From positions 1 to 24,962 of the forward strand of contig CANRHT010000003.1 of NCBI GenBank assembly GCA_947630465.1: a stretch of 24,962 nt of DNA, read 5' to 3'. How positions within the stretch are numbered: position 1 is the stretch's first letter; each line of letters begins with the position of its first letter. The notes under the pieces are model-generated. The model did no database searches, was not told where the DNA came from, and worked only from the letters and a program-made list of their open reading frames with translations. Shown here one piece after another: positions 9,015 through 18,364 of the stretch. Position numbers and translations under genes: made by a program. Source of the DNA: an uncultured Pseudomonadaceae bacterium. Its GTDB lineage: Bacteria > Pseudomonadota > Gammaproteobacteria > Pseudomonadales > Pseudomonadaceae.

Positions 9015-10478
9015 ATGGTTCCCGTAATTGCTCTGGTGGGCCGACCGAATGTCGGCAAATCGACGTTGTTTAACCGCCTGACTAGATCCCGCGATGCGAT
9101 TGTAGGCGACATTCCTGGACTGACCCGTGACCGCCAATATGGTGAGGCAAAGTGGCAGGATCGCAGTTATATTTTAATCGATACCGGTGGTATTACCGGT
9201 GACGAAGAAGGTATTGACGCCAAAATGGCCGAACAATCGCTGCTCGCGATTGAAGAAGCCGATGTGGTGCTATTTTTAGTGGATGCGCGTGACGGCATGT
9301 GCCCAGCCGATCAAATGATTGGCGAACACCTGCGCAAACGTAATAAAACCACGTTAGTGGTGGTCAATAAAGTTGATCACCTCGATGAAAATATTGCTTT
9401 GGCTGAGTTCAGTCCTTTGGCGTTAGGCCGCTCGGTGGGTATTGCTGCTGCACATGGCCGCGGCATTACGCAAATGCTGGAATTAGGACTGGGTGATTTT
9501 CCGAAGGATCAGGTCGAAGATGAAGTTGATCTGGACAGCATCGTTGAAGGTGTTGATCTTAAGCGTATTCCAGGACCTGATGCTAAAGACGGCATCAAGA
9601 TTGCGATTATTGGCCGTCCCAACGTGGGTAAATCGACGCTGGTCAACCGTATGCTCGGTGAGCAGCGGGTGGTGGTGTTTGATCAGCCGGGTACCACGCG
9701 CGACAGTATTTACATTCCTTTTGAACGCGATGATGAAAAGTACACCCTGATTGATACCGCCGGTGTGCGCCGTCGCGGCAAAATCTCTGAGGAAGTGGAA
9801 AAATTCTCAGTGGTCAAAACCTTGCAGGCGATCAAAGACGCTAACGTAGTCATCTTTGTGATGGATGCGCGTGAAGGTGTGGTGGATCACGATCTGAACC
9901 TCTTGGGTTTTGCGCTGGAATCCGGCCGCGCCATTGTGATCGCGCTGAATAAGTGGGATGGCATGCAGCCCAGTGAGCGTGAATATGCCAAGAAAGAATT
10001 AGAGCGTCGCCTCTACTTTGTTGATTTCGCCGATATCCACTTCATCTCAGCATTGCACGGTACGGGCGTTGGGCATCTGTACAAGTCTGTGCAGGCAGCC
10101 TTTACTTCAGCCATTACTCGTTGGCCAACCAACCGCTTAACCCAGATTCTGGAAGATGCTGTGCGTGAGCATCAGCCGCCGATGGTCGCCGGCCACCGAA
10201 TTAAATTGCGTTATGCGCACTTAGGTGGCGCAAACCCACCGCTGATTATTATTCACGGTAATCAGGTCGAGTCGGTACCAAAAAGCTATGTGCGTTATTT
10301 GGAAAATACCTACCGCCGTGTTTTAAAGTTAGTGGGCACACCCATTCGTATTGAGTTTAAAGGCGGTTCTAACCCCTTTGAAGGCAATAAGAATAAGCTC
10401 AGCGAACGTCAGGTGAATAAGAAGCGCCGCTTAATGGCCAATAAAAAAGAGCGCGATGCGCGTAAAAAGAAAAAATAA
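9015..10478 (+). CDS. der: Ribosome biogenesis GTPase Der (EngA)
   Basis: Essential double-GTPase that acts in maturation of the 50S ribosomal subunit. Two Ras-like G domains in tandem are seen: GD1 with GRPNVGKS (9-16), DTGG (56-59) and NKVD (118-121); GD2 with GRPNVGKS (200-207), DTAG (247-250) and NKWD (312-315). A KH-like domain follows (about 370-450, [20 protein letters not shown]), then a very Lys/Arg-rich tail (about 455-487) typical of Der. The ATG at 9015 has a GGAGGA site (9005-9010); upstream in-frame codons lie in the terminator. 487 aa is normal. The bamB-der order is the Pseudomonas and E. coli arrangement. Confidence 0.97.
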   Translation: MVPVIALVGRPNVGKSTLFNRLTRSRDAIVGDIPGLTRDRQYGEAKWQDRSYILIDTGGITGDEEGIDAKMAEQSLLAIEEADVVLFLVDARDGMCPADQMIGEHLRKRNKTTLVVVNKVDHLDENIALAEFSPLALGRSVGIAAAHGRGITQMLELGLGDFPKDQVEDEVDLDSIVEGVDLKRIPGPDAKDGIKIAIIGRPNVGKSTLVNRMLGEQRVVVFDQPGTTRDSIYIPFERDDEKYTLIDTAGVRRRGKISEEVEKFSVVKTLQAIKDANVVIFVMDAREGVVDHDLNLLGFALESGRAIVIALNKWDGMQPSEREYAKKELERRLYFVDFADIHFISALHGTGVGHLYKSVQAAFTSAITRWPTNRLTQILEDAVREHQPPMVAGHRIKLRYAHLGGANPPLIIIHGNQVESVPKSYVRYLENTYRRVLKLVGTPIRIEFKGGSNPFEGNKNKLSERQVNKKRRLMANKKERDARKKKK

Positions 10479-10484
10479 GTGATG

Positions 10485-10516
10485 GGCGTCAGGTGCTGCT
10501 TGCAGTGTCTGGCGCC
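10485..10516 (+). repeat. Imperfect hairpin between der and the nitrilase-family gene
   Basis: GGCGTCAG (10485-10492) can pair with CTGGCGCC (10509-10516), and the pairing continues inward for five more pairs, giving about 13 bp with four or five G-U pairs and a GCTTGC loop. No T run follows, so it is not a standard intrinsic terminator. It would be stable only as RNA read on the plus strand. Confidence 0.4.
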
Positions 10517-10597
10517 GGTTGTCACGCCGAATAAAGCATGCAGCAACATATCGGTGTGCTGGCGCGATAACACCTTCACCTTGGCGGGAGAATAACA

Positions 10598-11386
10598 GTG
10601 CATGATGTCACCACCTTGCCCGACCTGCGCTTAGCTTTAGTGCAGGGGCCTCTAGTCTGGCACGACTCTGCTGCCAACTTAAATTACTTTGCCAGCTTGC
10701 TAGCTGACGTTGCCGATGTTGATCTTGTGCTGTTGCCTGAGATGTTTAACAGCGGTTTCACCATGGATTCTGCAAGCCAAGCTGAGCCCGAGATGGGGCC
10801 AACCACTCAGTGGTTATTGCAGCAAGCGCAGCGTTTAAATGCTGTGGTGTGCGGCACTTTAATCGTTAAGGTTGGCGAAGATGATTACCGTAATCGGCTG
10901 ATTTGGGCGCGTCCTGATGGCAGCTTAGCGCATTACGATAAGCGTCATTTGTTTCGTATGGCCGGTGAGCATCAGCACTTTACCGCTGGTGAACAACAGT
11001 TGCAGGTTGAACTCAAAGGCTGGCGTATTCGACCGTTGATTTGTTATGACTTGCGCTTTCCAGTGTGGAGTCGTGATGCAGAGCATACCGATTTGCTGTT
11101 TTATTTAGCCAGTTGGCCAGCGGCACGCCGTATGGCTTGGAACCGTTTACTGCCAGCGCGCGCGATTGAAAACTTATGCTATGTCGCTGCAGTCAATCGC
11201 ACTGGAACTGATCAGCAAGGTTATCCTTACAGTGGTGACAGCCAAGTGCTGGATTTTATGGGCGAGTCGTTATTGCAGGCGGGTGATCAAGCGGGGGTGT
11301 CTTATGCGTTACTCTCAGCTGGCAAGCTCGCACGCTTTAAGCAGCGCTTTCCTGCGTATTTAGACGCAGACAACTTTAGTTTGTAA
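10598..11386 (+). CDS. Carbon-nitrogen hydrolase, omega-amidase YafV-like
   Basis: Nitrilase-superfamily amidase. The Glu-Lys-Cys catalytic triad is visible as Glu48 (LLPEMFNSGF), Lys115 (HYDKRHLFRM) and Cys149 (LICYDLRFPVW). Those surrounding sequences match the YafV/Nit2 omega-amidase branch, which hydrolyses alpha-ketoglutaramate or alpha-ketosuccinamate and serves in salvage of keto acids after glutamine or methionine transamination. 262 aa is normal and no signal peptide is seen, so it is cytosolic. The start is GTG 10598 with a GGGAG-type site about 10 bases upstream. In Pseudomonas, as I recall, a PLP aminotransferase gene lies between der and this gene; here only a 119-base spacer remains. 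Substrate is inferred. Confidence 0.88.
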   Translation: MHDVTTLPDLRLALVQGPLVWHDSAANLNYFASLLADVADVDLVLLPEMFNSGFTMDSASQAEPEMGPTTQWLLQQAQRLNAVVCGTLIVKVGEDDYRNRLIWARPDGSLAHYDKRHLFRMAGEHQHFTAGEQQLQVELKGWRIRPLICYDLRFPVWSRDAEHTDLLFYLASWPAARRMAWNRLLPARAIENLCYVAAVNRTGTDQQGYPYSGDSQVLDFMGESLLQAGDQAGVSYALLSAGKLARFKQRFPAYLDADNFSL

Positions 11387-11710
11387 GCGTATTGCTAGAA
11401 GTTGAGCATAACAGTCAGCTTTATGGCTGCATGATGTTGGTTTTTTAGCGATTTAAGGTTGTTATAGCGCTTATTTAATATTTATTATGCTTACAGCAGT
11501 GATTAATATTAGTTTTACTTTTAATTTTGTTAATATAGCAGCATTGAACTCAGGTATTGCAGTGGGTGTCCAACCTCAATACAGTTTTTAGGCAAACGCA
11601 CTGGGTTTAATGTTCAATTGTGTTGCGTGATGTGTGGTTGTTTGTTGCGCCTGCATCACGTTTGTGGGGTTGTGAAGCCCTTTTACTTATTTTAGGAGTG
11701 AGTACGCCTC
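11387..11710 (+). other. 324-base AT-rich spacer before zipA, no gene found
   Basis: No open frame with a ribosome site and family resemblance was found on either strand. The left part (about 11440-11540) is strongly AT-rich; the right part is GT-rich with a TTAGGAGTG ribosome site for zipA. A loose inverted pair, CGTGATG and CATCACG, flanks about 21 bases around 11626-11660. A candidate promoter is listed separately. The spacer marks a likely synteny break. Confidence 0.6.
11459..11488 (+). promoter_or_regulatory. Candidate promoter for zipA
   Basis: TTGTTA (11459-11464, 4 of 6 to -35) and TATTAT (11483-11488, 5 of 6 to -10) are separated by 18 bases inside an AT-rich block. If used, the zipA leader would be about 215 bases. 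Other AT-rich hexamers nearby make the exact site uncertain. Confidence 0.3.
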
Positions 11711-12523
11711 ATGGATATCGGTCTGCGTGAATGGTTAATTATTATTGGTGTGATTGTTATCGTGGCTGTCTTGTTTGATGGCTGGCGTCGTATGAGTGGT
11801 AATAAAAGTACCCTCAAGTTTCGTTTAGATCGTAATCTCGCTGACCTGCCCGATGAGGACGACAGTGACATCTTAGGCCCCGTGCGTGTGGTTAAAAAAC
11901 AAGAGCCATCCTTTGATATCGACGACGAGGTTGATTCTGGTTTGCATGCTAGGTCTGAAAAAAATAACTCTGATTTTGGTAGCGCTATTGATGATGAACT
12001 CAGCGCTGATGATGCGGTGCCGACTTTACTCAACCCTTTTGATGATGTGGATGATCAACAACACGAAGAAGCCGTTGATGATGACGCTGCCTACGAAGAA
12101 ATTTTAATTATTCATGTGGTTTCACGCAGCCCTGAAGGTTTTAAAGGCCCAGCACTGCTGCAGAGTATTTTAGAAAGTGGCTTGCGTTTTGGTGCGATGG
12201 ATATTTTCCACCGCCATGAAACCATCACTGGTAATGGCGACAAACTATTCTCGATGGCCAATGCGCTCAATCCTGGCACTTTTAATTTAGATGATATGGA
12301 TTTGTTCAGTACCCGTGCTGTGTGCTTCTTTATGGGGCTGCCGGGTCCGCGTAATACCACACAAGCCTTTGAATTAATGATTGCAGCCGCACGTAAGCTG
12401 GCCAATGAGCTAGAAGGTGATCTGAAAGATGACCACCGCAGTGTCTTAACCGCGCAAACCATTGAACATTACCGTCAGCGTATTGCCGACTTTGAGCGTC
12501 AGCAGTTAACCGATAAAAACTAA
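11711..12523 (+). CDS. zipA: Cell division protein ZipA
   Basis: Inner-membrane protein that anchors the FtsZ ring and helps recruit the divisome. It has the N-out topology: MDIGLREWLIIIGVIVIVAV forms the single membrane helix (about 8-24), followed by a basic stretch and a long acidic, disordered linker (about 40-125, many Asp and Glu). The C-terminal FtsZ-binding domain is at about 128-265 (IIHVVSRSPEGFKGPALLQ, FSMANALNPGTFNLDDMD, TRAVCFFMGLPGPRN). 270 aa is within the range for pseudomonads. TTAGGAG precedes the ATG. In Pseudomonas, zipA follows an smc gene, which is absent here. ligA follows, the conserved zipA-ligA pair, but a terminator-like hairpin lies between them. Confidence 0.94.
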   Translation: MDIGLREWLIIIGVIVIVAVLFDGWRRMSGNKSTLKFRLDRNLADLPDEDDSDILGPVRVVKKQEPSFDIDDEVDSGLHARSEKNNSDFGSAIDDELSADDAVPTLLNPFDDVDDQQHEEAVDDDAAYEEILIIHVVSRSPEGFKGPALLQSILESGLRFGAMDIFHRHETITGNGDKLFSMANALNPGTFNLDDMDLFSTRAVCFFMGLPGPRNTTQAFELMIAAARKLANELEGDLKDDHRSVLTAQTIEHYRQRIADFERQQLTDKN

Positions 12524-12524
12524 C

Positions 12525-12543
12525 ATCTGTGAGTTCGACAGAT
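12525..12543 (+). repeat. Short inverted repeat after zipA
   Basis: ATCTGT (12525-12530) and ACAGAT (12538-12543) flank a 7-base loop directly after the zipA stop. It forms the first of two consecutive hairpins, the second being the terminator at 12548-12574. Confidence 0.4.
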
Positions 12544-12546
12544 TAA

Positions 12547-14958
<2,412 letters not shown>

Positions 14959-15069
14959 AAACCTACAGTTAAAGCCCTGCGCTACAAACTTGATTTAAGT
15001 TGCTTTTATAGCGCTGCACTGCATGCATCTATCGCGCTGAGGTGTATGCTGGCTGCAGTGGTTAGAATT

Positions 15070-15095
15070 CGATAGCGATAGCTAGACATCGATAG
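15070..15095 (+). repeat. Three CGATAG hexamers upstream of the GNAT-like gene
   Basis: CGATAG occurs at 15070-15075, 15076-15081 (tandem) and 15090-15095, just upstream of the GGAGG ribosome site; the inverse, CTATCG, occurs at 15029-15034. The sites could be a small operator array, or chance. No clear promoter was recognised in 14959-15107; TAGAAT at 15063-15068 is a possible -10 without a -35. Confidence 0.35.
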
Positions 15096-15107
15096 TTGGA
15101 GGTACCT

Positions 15108-15374
15108 ATGAGCGAGCCAATACAGGTTGAGCATCAAGTAGATAAAAAGTGCTTTTGTGCAGTGGTTGATGGCTACTCCTCTATTTTGGAGTATCGCGTG
15201 GTCGATGCACAAACGCTGGATTTTCATCACACTTATGTACCCAATGAGTTACGCGGGCGCGGGGTGGCAGCGGTGCTAGCTCAAGCGGCTTTTGCGTATG
15301 CCAAGCAGCATCACTACACAGTGATTCCCAGTTGTTCTTATATTGCGGTCTATTTACAGCGTCATCCGCAATAA
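15108..15374 (+). CDS. Short GNAT-like N-acetyltransferase (YidJ/Acetyltransf_CG type)
   Basis: An 88-residue protein of the minimal GNAT group. Visible are the core strand segment (residues about 25-45, LEYRVVDAQTLDFHHTYVP), the acetyl-CoA pyrophosphate loop in NELRGRGVAAVLAQAAFAYA (46-65), and the closing CSYIAVYLQRHP, which is conserved in this small family. This group generally lacks the N-terminal half of full GNAT enzymes; substrates are unknown, so I give no specific function. I start at ATG 15108, preceded by GGAGG (15098-15102), rather than the in-frame codon at 15096. It is a single gene between ligA and a bidirectional terminator, possibly with its own promoter. Confidence 0.85.
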   Translation: MSEPIQVEHQVDKKCFCAVVDGYSSILEYRVVDAQTLDFHHTYVPNELRGRGVAAVLAQAAFAYAKQHHYTVIPSCSYIAVYLQRHPQ

Positions 15375-15400
15375 GCAGCATCTAGATAAGTGCCTGTCAG

Positions 15401-15417
15401 CCTAGCAACTTGCTAGG
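15401..15417 (+). repeat. 17-base perfect palindrome before the central terminator
   Basis: CCTAGCAA (15401-15408) and TTGCTAGG (15410-15417) are exact reverse complements around a single C. It lies after the GNAT-like gene and 12 bases before the terminator palindrome. It is too tight to form a full RNA hairpin without opening the centre, so a protein-binding site on DNA is as likely. Confidence 0.45.
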
Positions 15418-15429
15418 TCAATCAATAGC

Positions 15430-15458
15430 AAAACGCCCAGCTTAAGCTGGGCGTTTTT
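15430..15458. terminator. Bidirectional intrinsic terminator between convergent genes
   Basis: AAAACGCCCAGCTT (15430-15443) and AAGCTGGGCGTTTT (15444-15457) are exact reverse complements, giving a GC-rich stem flanked by A and T runs on both strands. It serves the GNAT-like gene (plus) and the DAHP synthase gene (minus). Confidence 0.92.
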
Positions 15459-15470
15459 GTTGAGCGACGG

Positions 15471-16571
15471 TTATTCGCTGCGCTTGCGCGCGGGTAACAC
15501 ATCTTTAAGCTTGTCACGCATGCTACGAATGCTTTTCTCGGTGGTATCCCAATCAATACACGCGTCGGTAATAGAAATACCGTACTTGAGTTGGCTTAGG
15601 TCTTCACAGATGGATTGGCTACCCCAACCGAGGTGGCTTTCAATCATTAAGCTGCTGATGGACTGGTTACCATCGACAATTTGATTGGTAATATTTTCCA
15701 GCACCAGAGGTTGCAGCGCTGGATCTTTATTGGAGTTGGCGTGGCTGCAGTCAATCATGATATTGCCAGAGATTTTGGCTTTCTTCAGCTCTTGCTCGCA
15801 GACCGCCACACTGACTGAATCGTAGTTGGGCTTGCCGTTACCGCCGCGCAACACCACGTGGCCATAAGGATTACCTTTGGTCTCAACGATAGATACGCCG
15901 CCTTTTTGGTTAATACCTAAGAAGCGGTGTGCGCTTGAAACTGATTGCAATGCGTTAATGGCGACGGTTAAACCACCATCAGTACCATTTTTAAAACCTA
16001 CCGCTGAGGATAAACCTGAAGCCATTTCACGGTGAGTCTGTGATTCAGTGGTGCGCGCGCCAATGGCTGACCAGCTGATTAAATCTTGTAAATACTGCGG
16101 TGAAATCGGATCAAGCGCTTCAGTGGCTGTGGGTAAGCCTTTCTCAGCTAAATCCAGCAATAATTTGCGGCCGATGTGCAGGCCATCTTCAATTTTGAAA
16201 GAGTCATCCAGGTAAGGGTCGTTGATCAAGCCTTTCCAGCCTACAGTGGTACGTGGTTTTTCAAAGTACACACGCATAATTAAAAACAGCGTATCGCTGA
16301 CTTCATCGGCCAGCGCTTTGAGGCGATCAGCATATTCGTGAGCGGCTTTAAGGTCATGAATTGAGCATGGACCAATCACGATAAATAAACGGTGATCCTT
16401 GCCATCCAAAATATCACGCACAACTTGGCGGCCGTTGGATACGGTGCGCAGTGCTTGCTCGCTCAGTGGGATTTTTTTCTTCAGTTGCTCCGGAGTGATC
16501 AGTGTCACATTGGAAGCAATATTTAAATCATTGATTGGTAAATCAGCCATCGTCGTCTTCATCTCACTCAT
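15471..16571 (-). CDS. aroF: Class I 3-deoxy-7-phosphoheptulonate (DAHP) synthase
   Basis: First enzyme of the shikimate pathway, condensing phosphoenolpyruvate and erythrose 4-phosphate. It is the E. coli AroF/G/H type: GPCSIHDLKAAHEYA, RVYFEKPRTTVGWKGLINDP, GARTTESQTHREMASGLS, GFKNGTDGG, and the metal-site segment DCSHANSNKDP. The N-terminal extension used for feedback control is present. Which aromatic amino acid inhibits it cannot be read reliably; the symbol is for the family. 366 aa from the first ATG; the second and third in-frame ATGs (16562, 16550) are also possible, and MADLPINDLN at 16550 resembles the pseudomonad N-terminus I recall. No start has a strong ribosome site. It stands alone next to the bat operon with a 140-base upstream spacer. 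Confidence 0.94.
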   Translation of the reverse strand: MSEMKTTMADLPINDLNIASNVTLITPEQLKKKIPLSEQALRTVSNGRQVVRDILDGKDHRLFIVIGPCSIHDLKAAHEYADRLKALADEVSDTLFLIMRVYFEKPRTTVGWKGLINDPYLDDSFKIEDGLHIGRKLLLDLAEKGLPTATEALDPISPQYLQDLISWSAIGARTTESQTHREMASGLSSAVGFKNGTDGGLTVAINALQSVSSAHRFLGINQKGGVSIVETKGNPYGHVVLRGGNGKPNYDSVSVAVCEQELKKAKISGNIMIDCSHANSNKDPALQPLVLENITNQIVDGNQSISSLMIESHLGWGSQSICEDLSQLKYGISITDACIDWDTTEKSIRSMRDKLKDVLPARKRSE

Positions 16572-16608
16572 GCAACATAAAATAAGTGGCTGAAGTAGGT
16601 TATCCAGC

Positions 16609-16720
16609 CCGCCCTAATATTAAAAAAGACCCTAACAATACCGCTTTAAGCGCAGTAGCGAAAGGTAAACATACGCCAGAGTATACGCTACAGACACTGT
16701 AAATAGGCGATTTAGGGCGG
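16609..16720. repeat. 9-base inverted repeats flanking the aroF-batD spacer
   Basis: CCGCCCTAA (16609-16617) and TTAGGGCGG (16712-16720) are exact reverse complements 94 bases apart; the right copy overlaps the batD stop. The intervening sequence has no gene. It could be a long-range stem, a remnant of a small inserted element, or chance. Confidence 0.3.
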
Positions 16721-18364
16721 ATAAAGCGGTGGCAGTTGATCATCTGTGTTCGCAGTTGGCGTTTCCGTAAAGGACAATTGGCGGATGGCTGACCAGAGTT
16801 CTTCGCCTTGCCACTCGCTATCGTTTTCGCTATAAAGCGCGCTGTTCAAATGATCCAGCGCATGGCTTAAAGTGCTATCGCGCGCGGCCATATCCACCAA
16901 TGACTCAGGGTATTGGCGCGCCCAAGCGTCTAAAGCTTGGCGGGTACTCTGGGGGTTATTGGATAAGCAGGCGCGCTTAAGGTCATCGCTTAAACTGCGC
17001 GGACTGGGGCCTGAGTTCTGGGCTAACACCACGGCAGGCTGGTGCCGCGCACGCCACCACAAGCTAAAACCCAGCAGGCTTAATACGGCTAAACAAGCGC
17101 TCAGTACTTGCCAGAACCACAGTTGTGTTGGCTGTAATAGCAATGCATCAGCTTCTTGGTTTAACTCAGTTAAATGCAGGGGTTGCGCCAGTGCCGGTGC
17201 AGCATGAATGAGCACGCGTTGCTCATTGAGTTGTGCATATTCCAACTGGTCAGTTTGAGTATTCCACCACGGCAGCTGGATCGCATCCAGTTGCACTAGA
17301 CCCGCTTCTTGAAAGATAAAGGCTTGGCGTTCGCTACGGCTGCTGTCCAGTCCTTGCTCAGTGTATTGATGACTGAAAGAGGGCTTGTCTCGATACACTT
17401 TATAAGCATTAGAGTTGTTGATATCCAGCGTCGGTAGCTGTGAGCTGGGTAAGCCTTGGGCGTGCACACTCAATAAACGGGTTGCTGCACTGCCGACGTT
17501 TAAGTGGCTATCCAAACTGGGTGTCCAGCTGTGCTCAAGGCGTAGCGCGCGCGCGGGTAACCATGCAGCATCAGTGGGATAAGTGCTGGGGATATCTTTC
17601 ACCTGCAGCGGGATCTGGGCTGATTTCACCTCAATACGCTGACCCGGTTCAGCACGAAAAGGCGTCAATGATTGTGGGTTGTGCCCAGCCAAAGTGGCAG
17701 AGAACACTTGTGCGGGAATCTGCAGTTGGCCACTCTGCTGGGGAAAAATCGCATATTTGATTTCAATCACGCCGTGGCGCACACCATTAATGTGCTGTTC
17801 AAAGGTGCGAGGCTGACCCAGTTGCTCAACCCGAGCGTTGTCCAATAATAAAGGCGTTAAATTACTGTCGGCAAATAACGGGATCGCGTGGTAAATGCGC
17901 AGGGTGAGCAGTAACTGCGCTTGCACATAGACTGCGTCGTGATCCAGTTGGGTATCGATATACACCGGTTCTACGGGGGCGTTGGCTTGTTCGTGTTGCT
18001 CGTTGATATGTAAATTGAGTGGCGTGCTTTGTAATTGACCTAAGGTTAGAGCAGGAATAATTACAAAGCCGCTCTGCTTGGGTAGCAGGGTTAAAATCCA
18101 TTGAGTCACAGGTTTTGCTGTACCTGCTGCGGTGCTCAAACGGTTCACTTGTTTGCTGGATAAGAGTTCAAAAAAAGGTTTAAGCGGACTTAAGTCTGGG
18201 GTTAAAAACTGTGAGGTATCATCGGTTTCTAGAACCAGCTCAACGCTTTCTCCTGCATTGAGTTGCACACGATCAACGCTGGCGGTAAAGCTGGCGGCGG
18301 CGACTGTACACATCTGCCAGCACAGCATAAACAGTACAACACAAGTGGCTTTGAATTGAGTCAA
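16712..18364 (-). CDS. batD: BatD-like periplasmic protein (oxygen tolerance domain)
   Basis: Last gene of the MoxR/Bat operon. The 550-residue product has a signal peptide (about 1-24, CVVLFMLCWQMCTVAAASF), a long periplasmic beta-rich region of BatD type beginning TASVDRVQLNAGESVELVLE, one transmembrane helix at about 414-436 (WFWQVLSACLAVLSLLGFS) and a cytoplasmic tail of about 113 residues. The start codon is TTG at 18364, overlapping the preceding stop in TTGA; it is well supported by an AGGAG ribosome site 8 bases upstream and by the signal peptide. Bat proteins were linked to aerotolerance in Bacteroides; the function in pseudomonads is unsettled. No intrinsic terminator was seen after it. 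Confidence 0.88.
   Translation of the reverse strand: MTQFKATCVVLFMLCWQMCTVAAASFTASVDRVQLNAGESVELVLETDDTSQFLTPDLSPLKPFFELLSSKQVNRLSTAAGTAKPVTQWILTLLPKQSGFVIIPALTLGQLQSTPLNLHINEQHEQANAPVEPVYIDTQLDHDAVYVQAQLLLTLRIYHAIPLFADSNLTPLLLDNARVEQLGQPRTFEQHINGVRHGVIEIKYAIFPQQSGQLQIPAQVFSATLAGHNPQSLTPFRAEPGQRIEVKSAQIPLQVKDIPSTYPTDAAWLPARALRLEHSWTPSLDSHLNVGSAATRLLSVHAQGLPSSQLPTLDINNSNAYKVYRDKPSFSHQYTEQGLDSSRSERQAFIFQEAGLVQLDAIQLPWWNTQTDQLEYAQLNEQRVLIHAAPALAQPLHLTELNQEADALLLQPTQLWFWQVLSACLAVLSLLGFSLWWRARHQPAVVLAQNSGPSPRSLSDDLKRACLSNNPQSTRQALDAWARQYPESLVDMAARDSTLSHALDHLNSALYSENDSEWQGEELWSAIRQLSFTETPTANTDDQLPPLYPP

Noticed and set aside
11400..11446. Possible terminator after the omega-amidase gene (CAGC...GCTG with a later TTTTTT run)
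   Set aside because: The stem is only 4 bp and the T run starts many bases after it, so it is not a convincing intrinsic terminator.
11626..11660. Inverted pair CGTGATG / CATCACG before zipA
   Set aside because: Seven-base arms with a roughly 21-base loop and no T run; likely chance in a GT-rich stretch.
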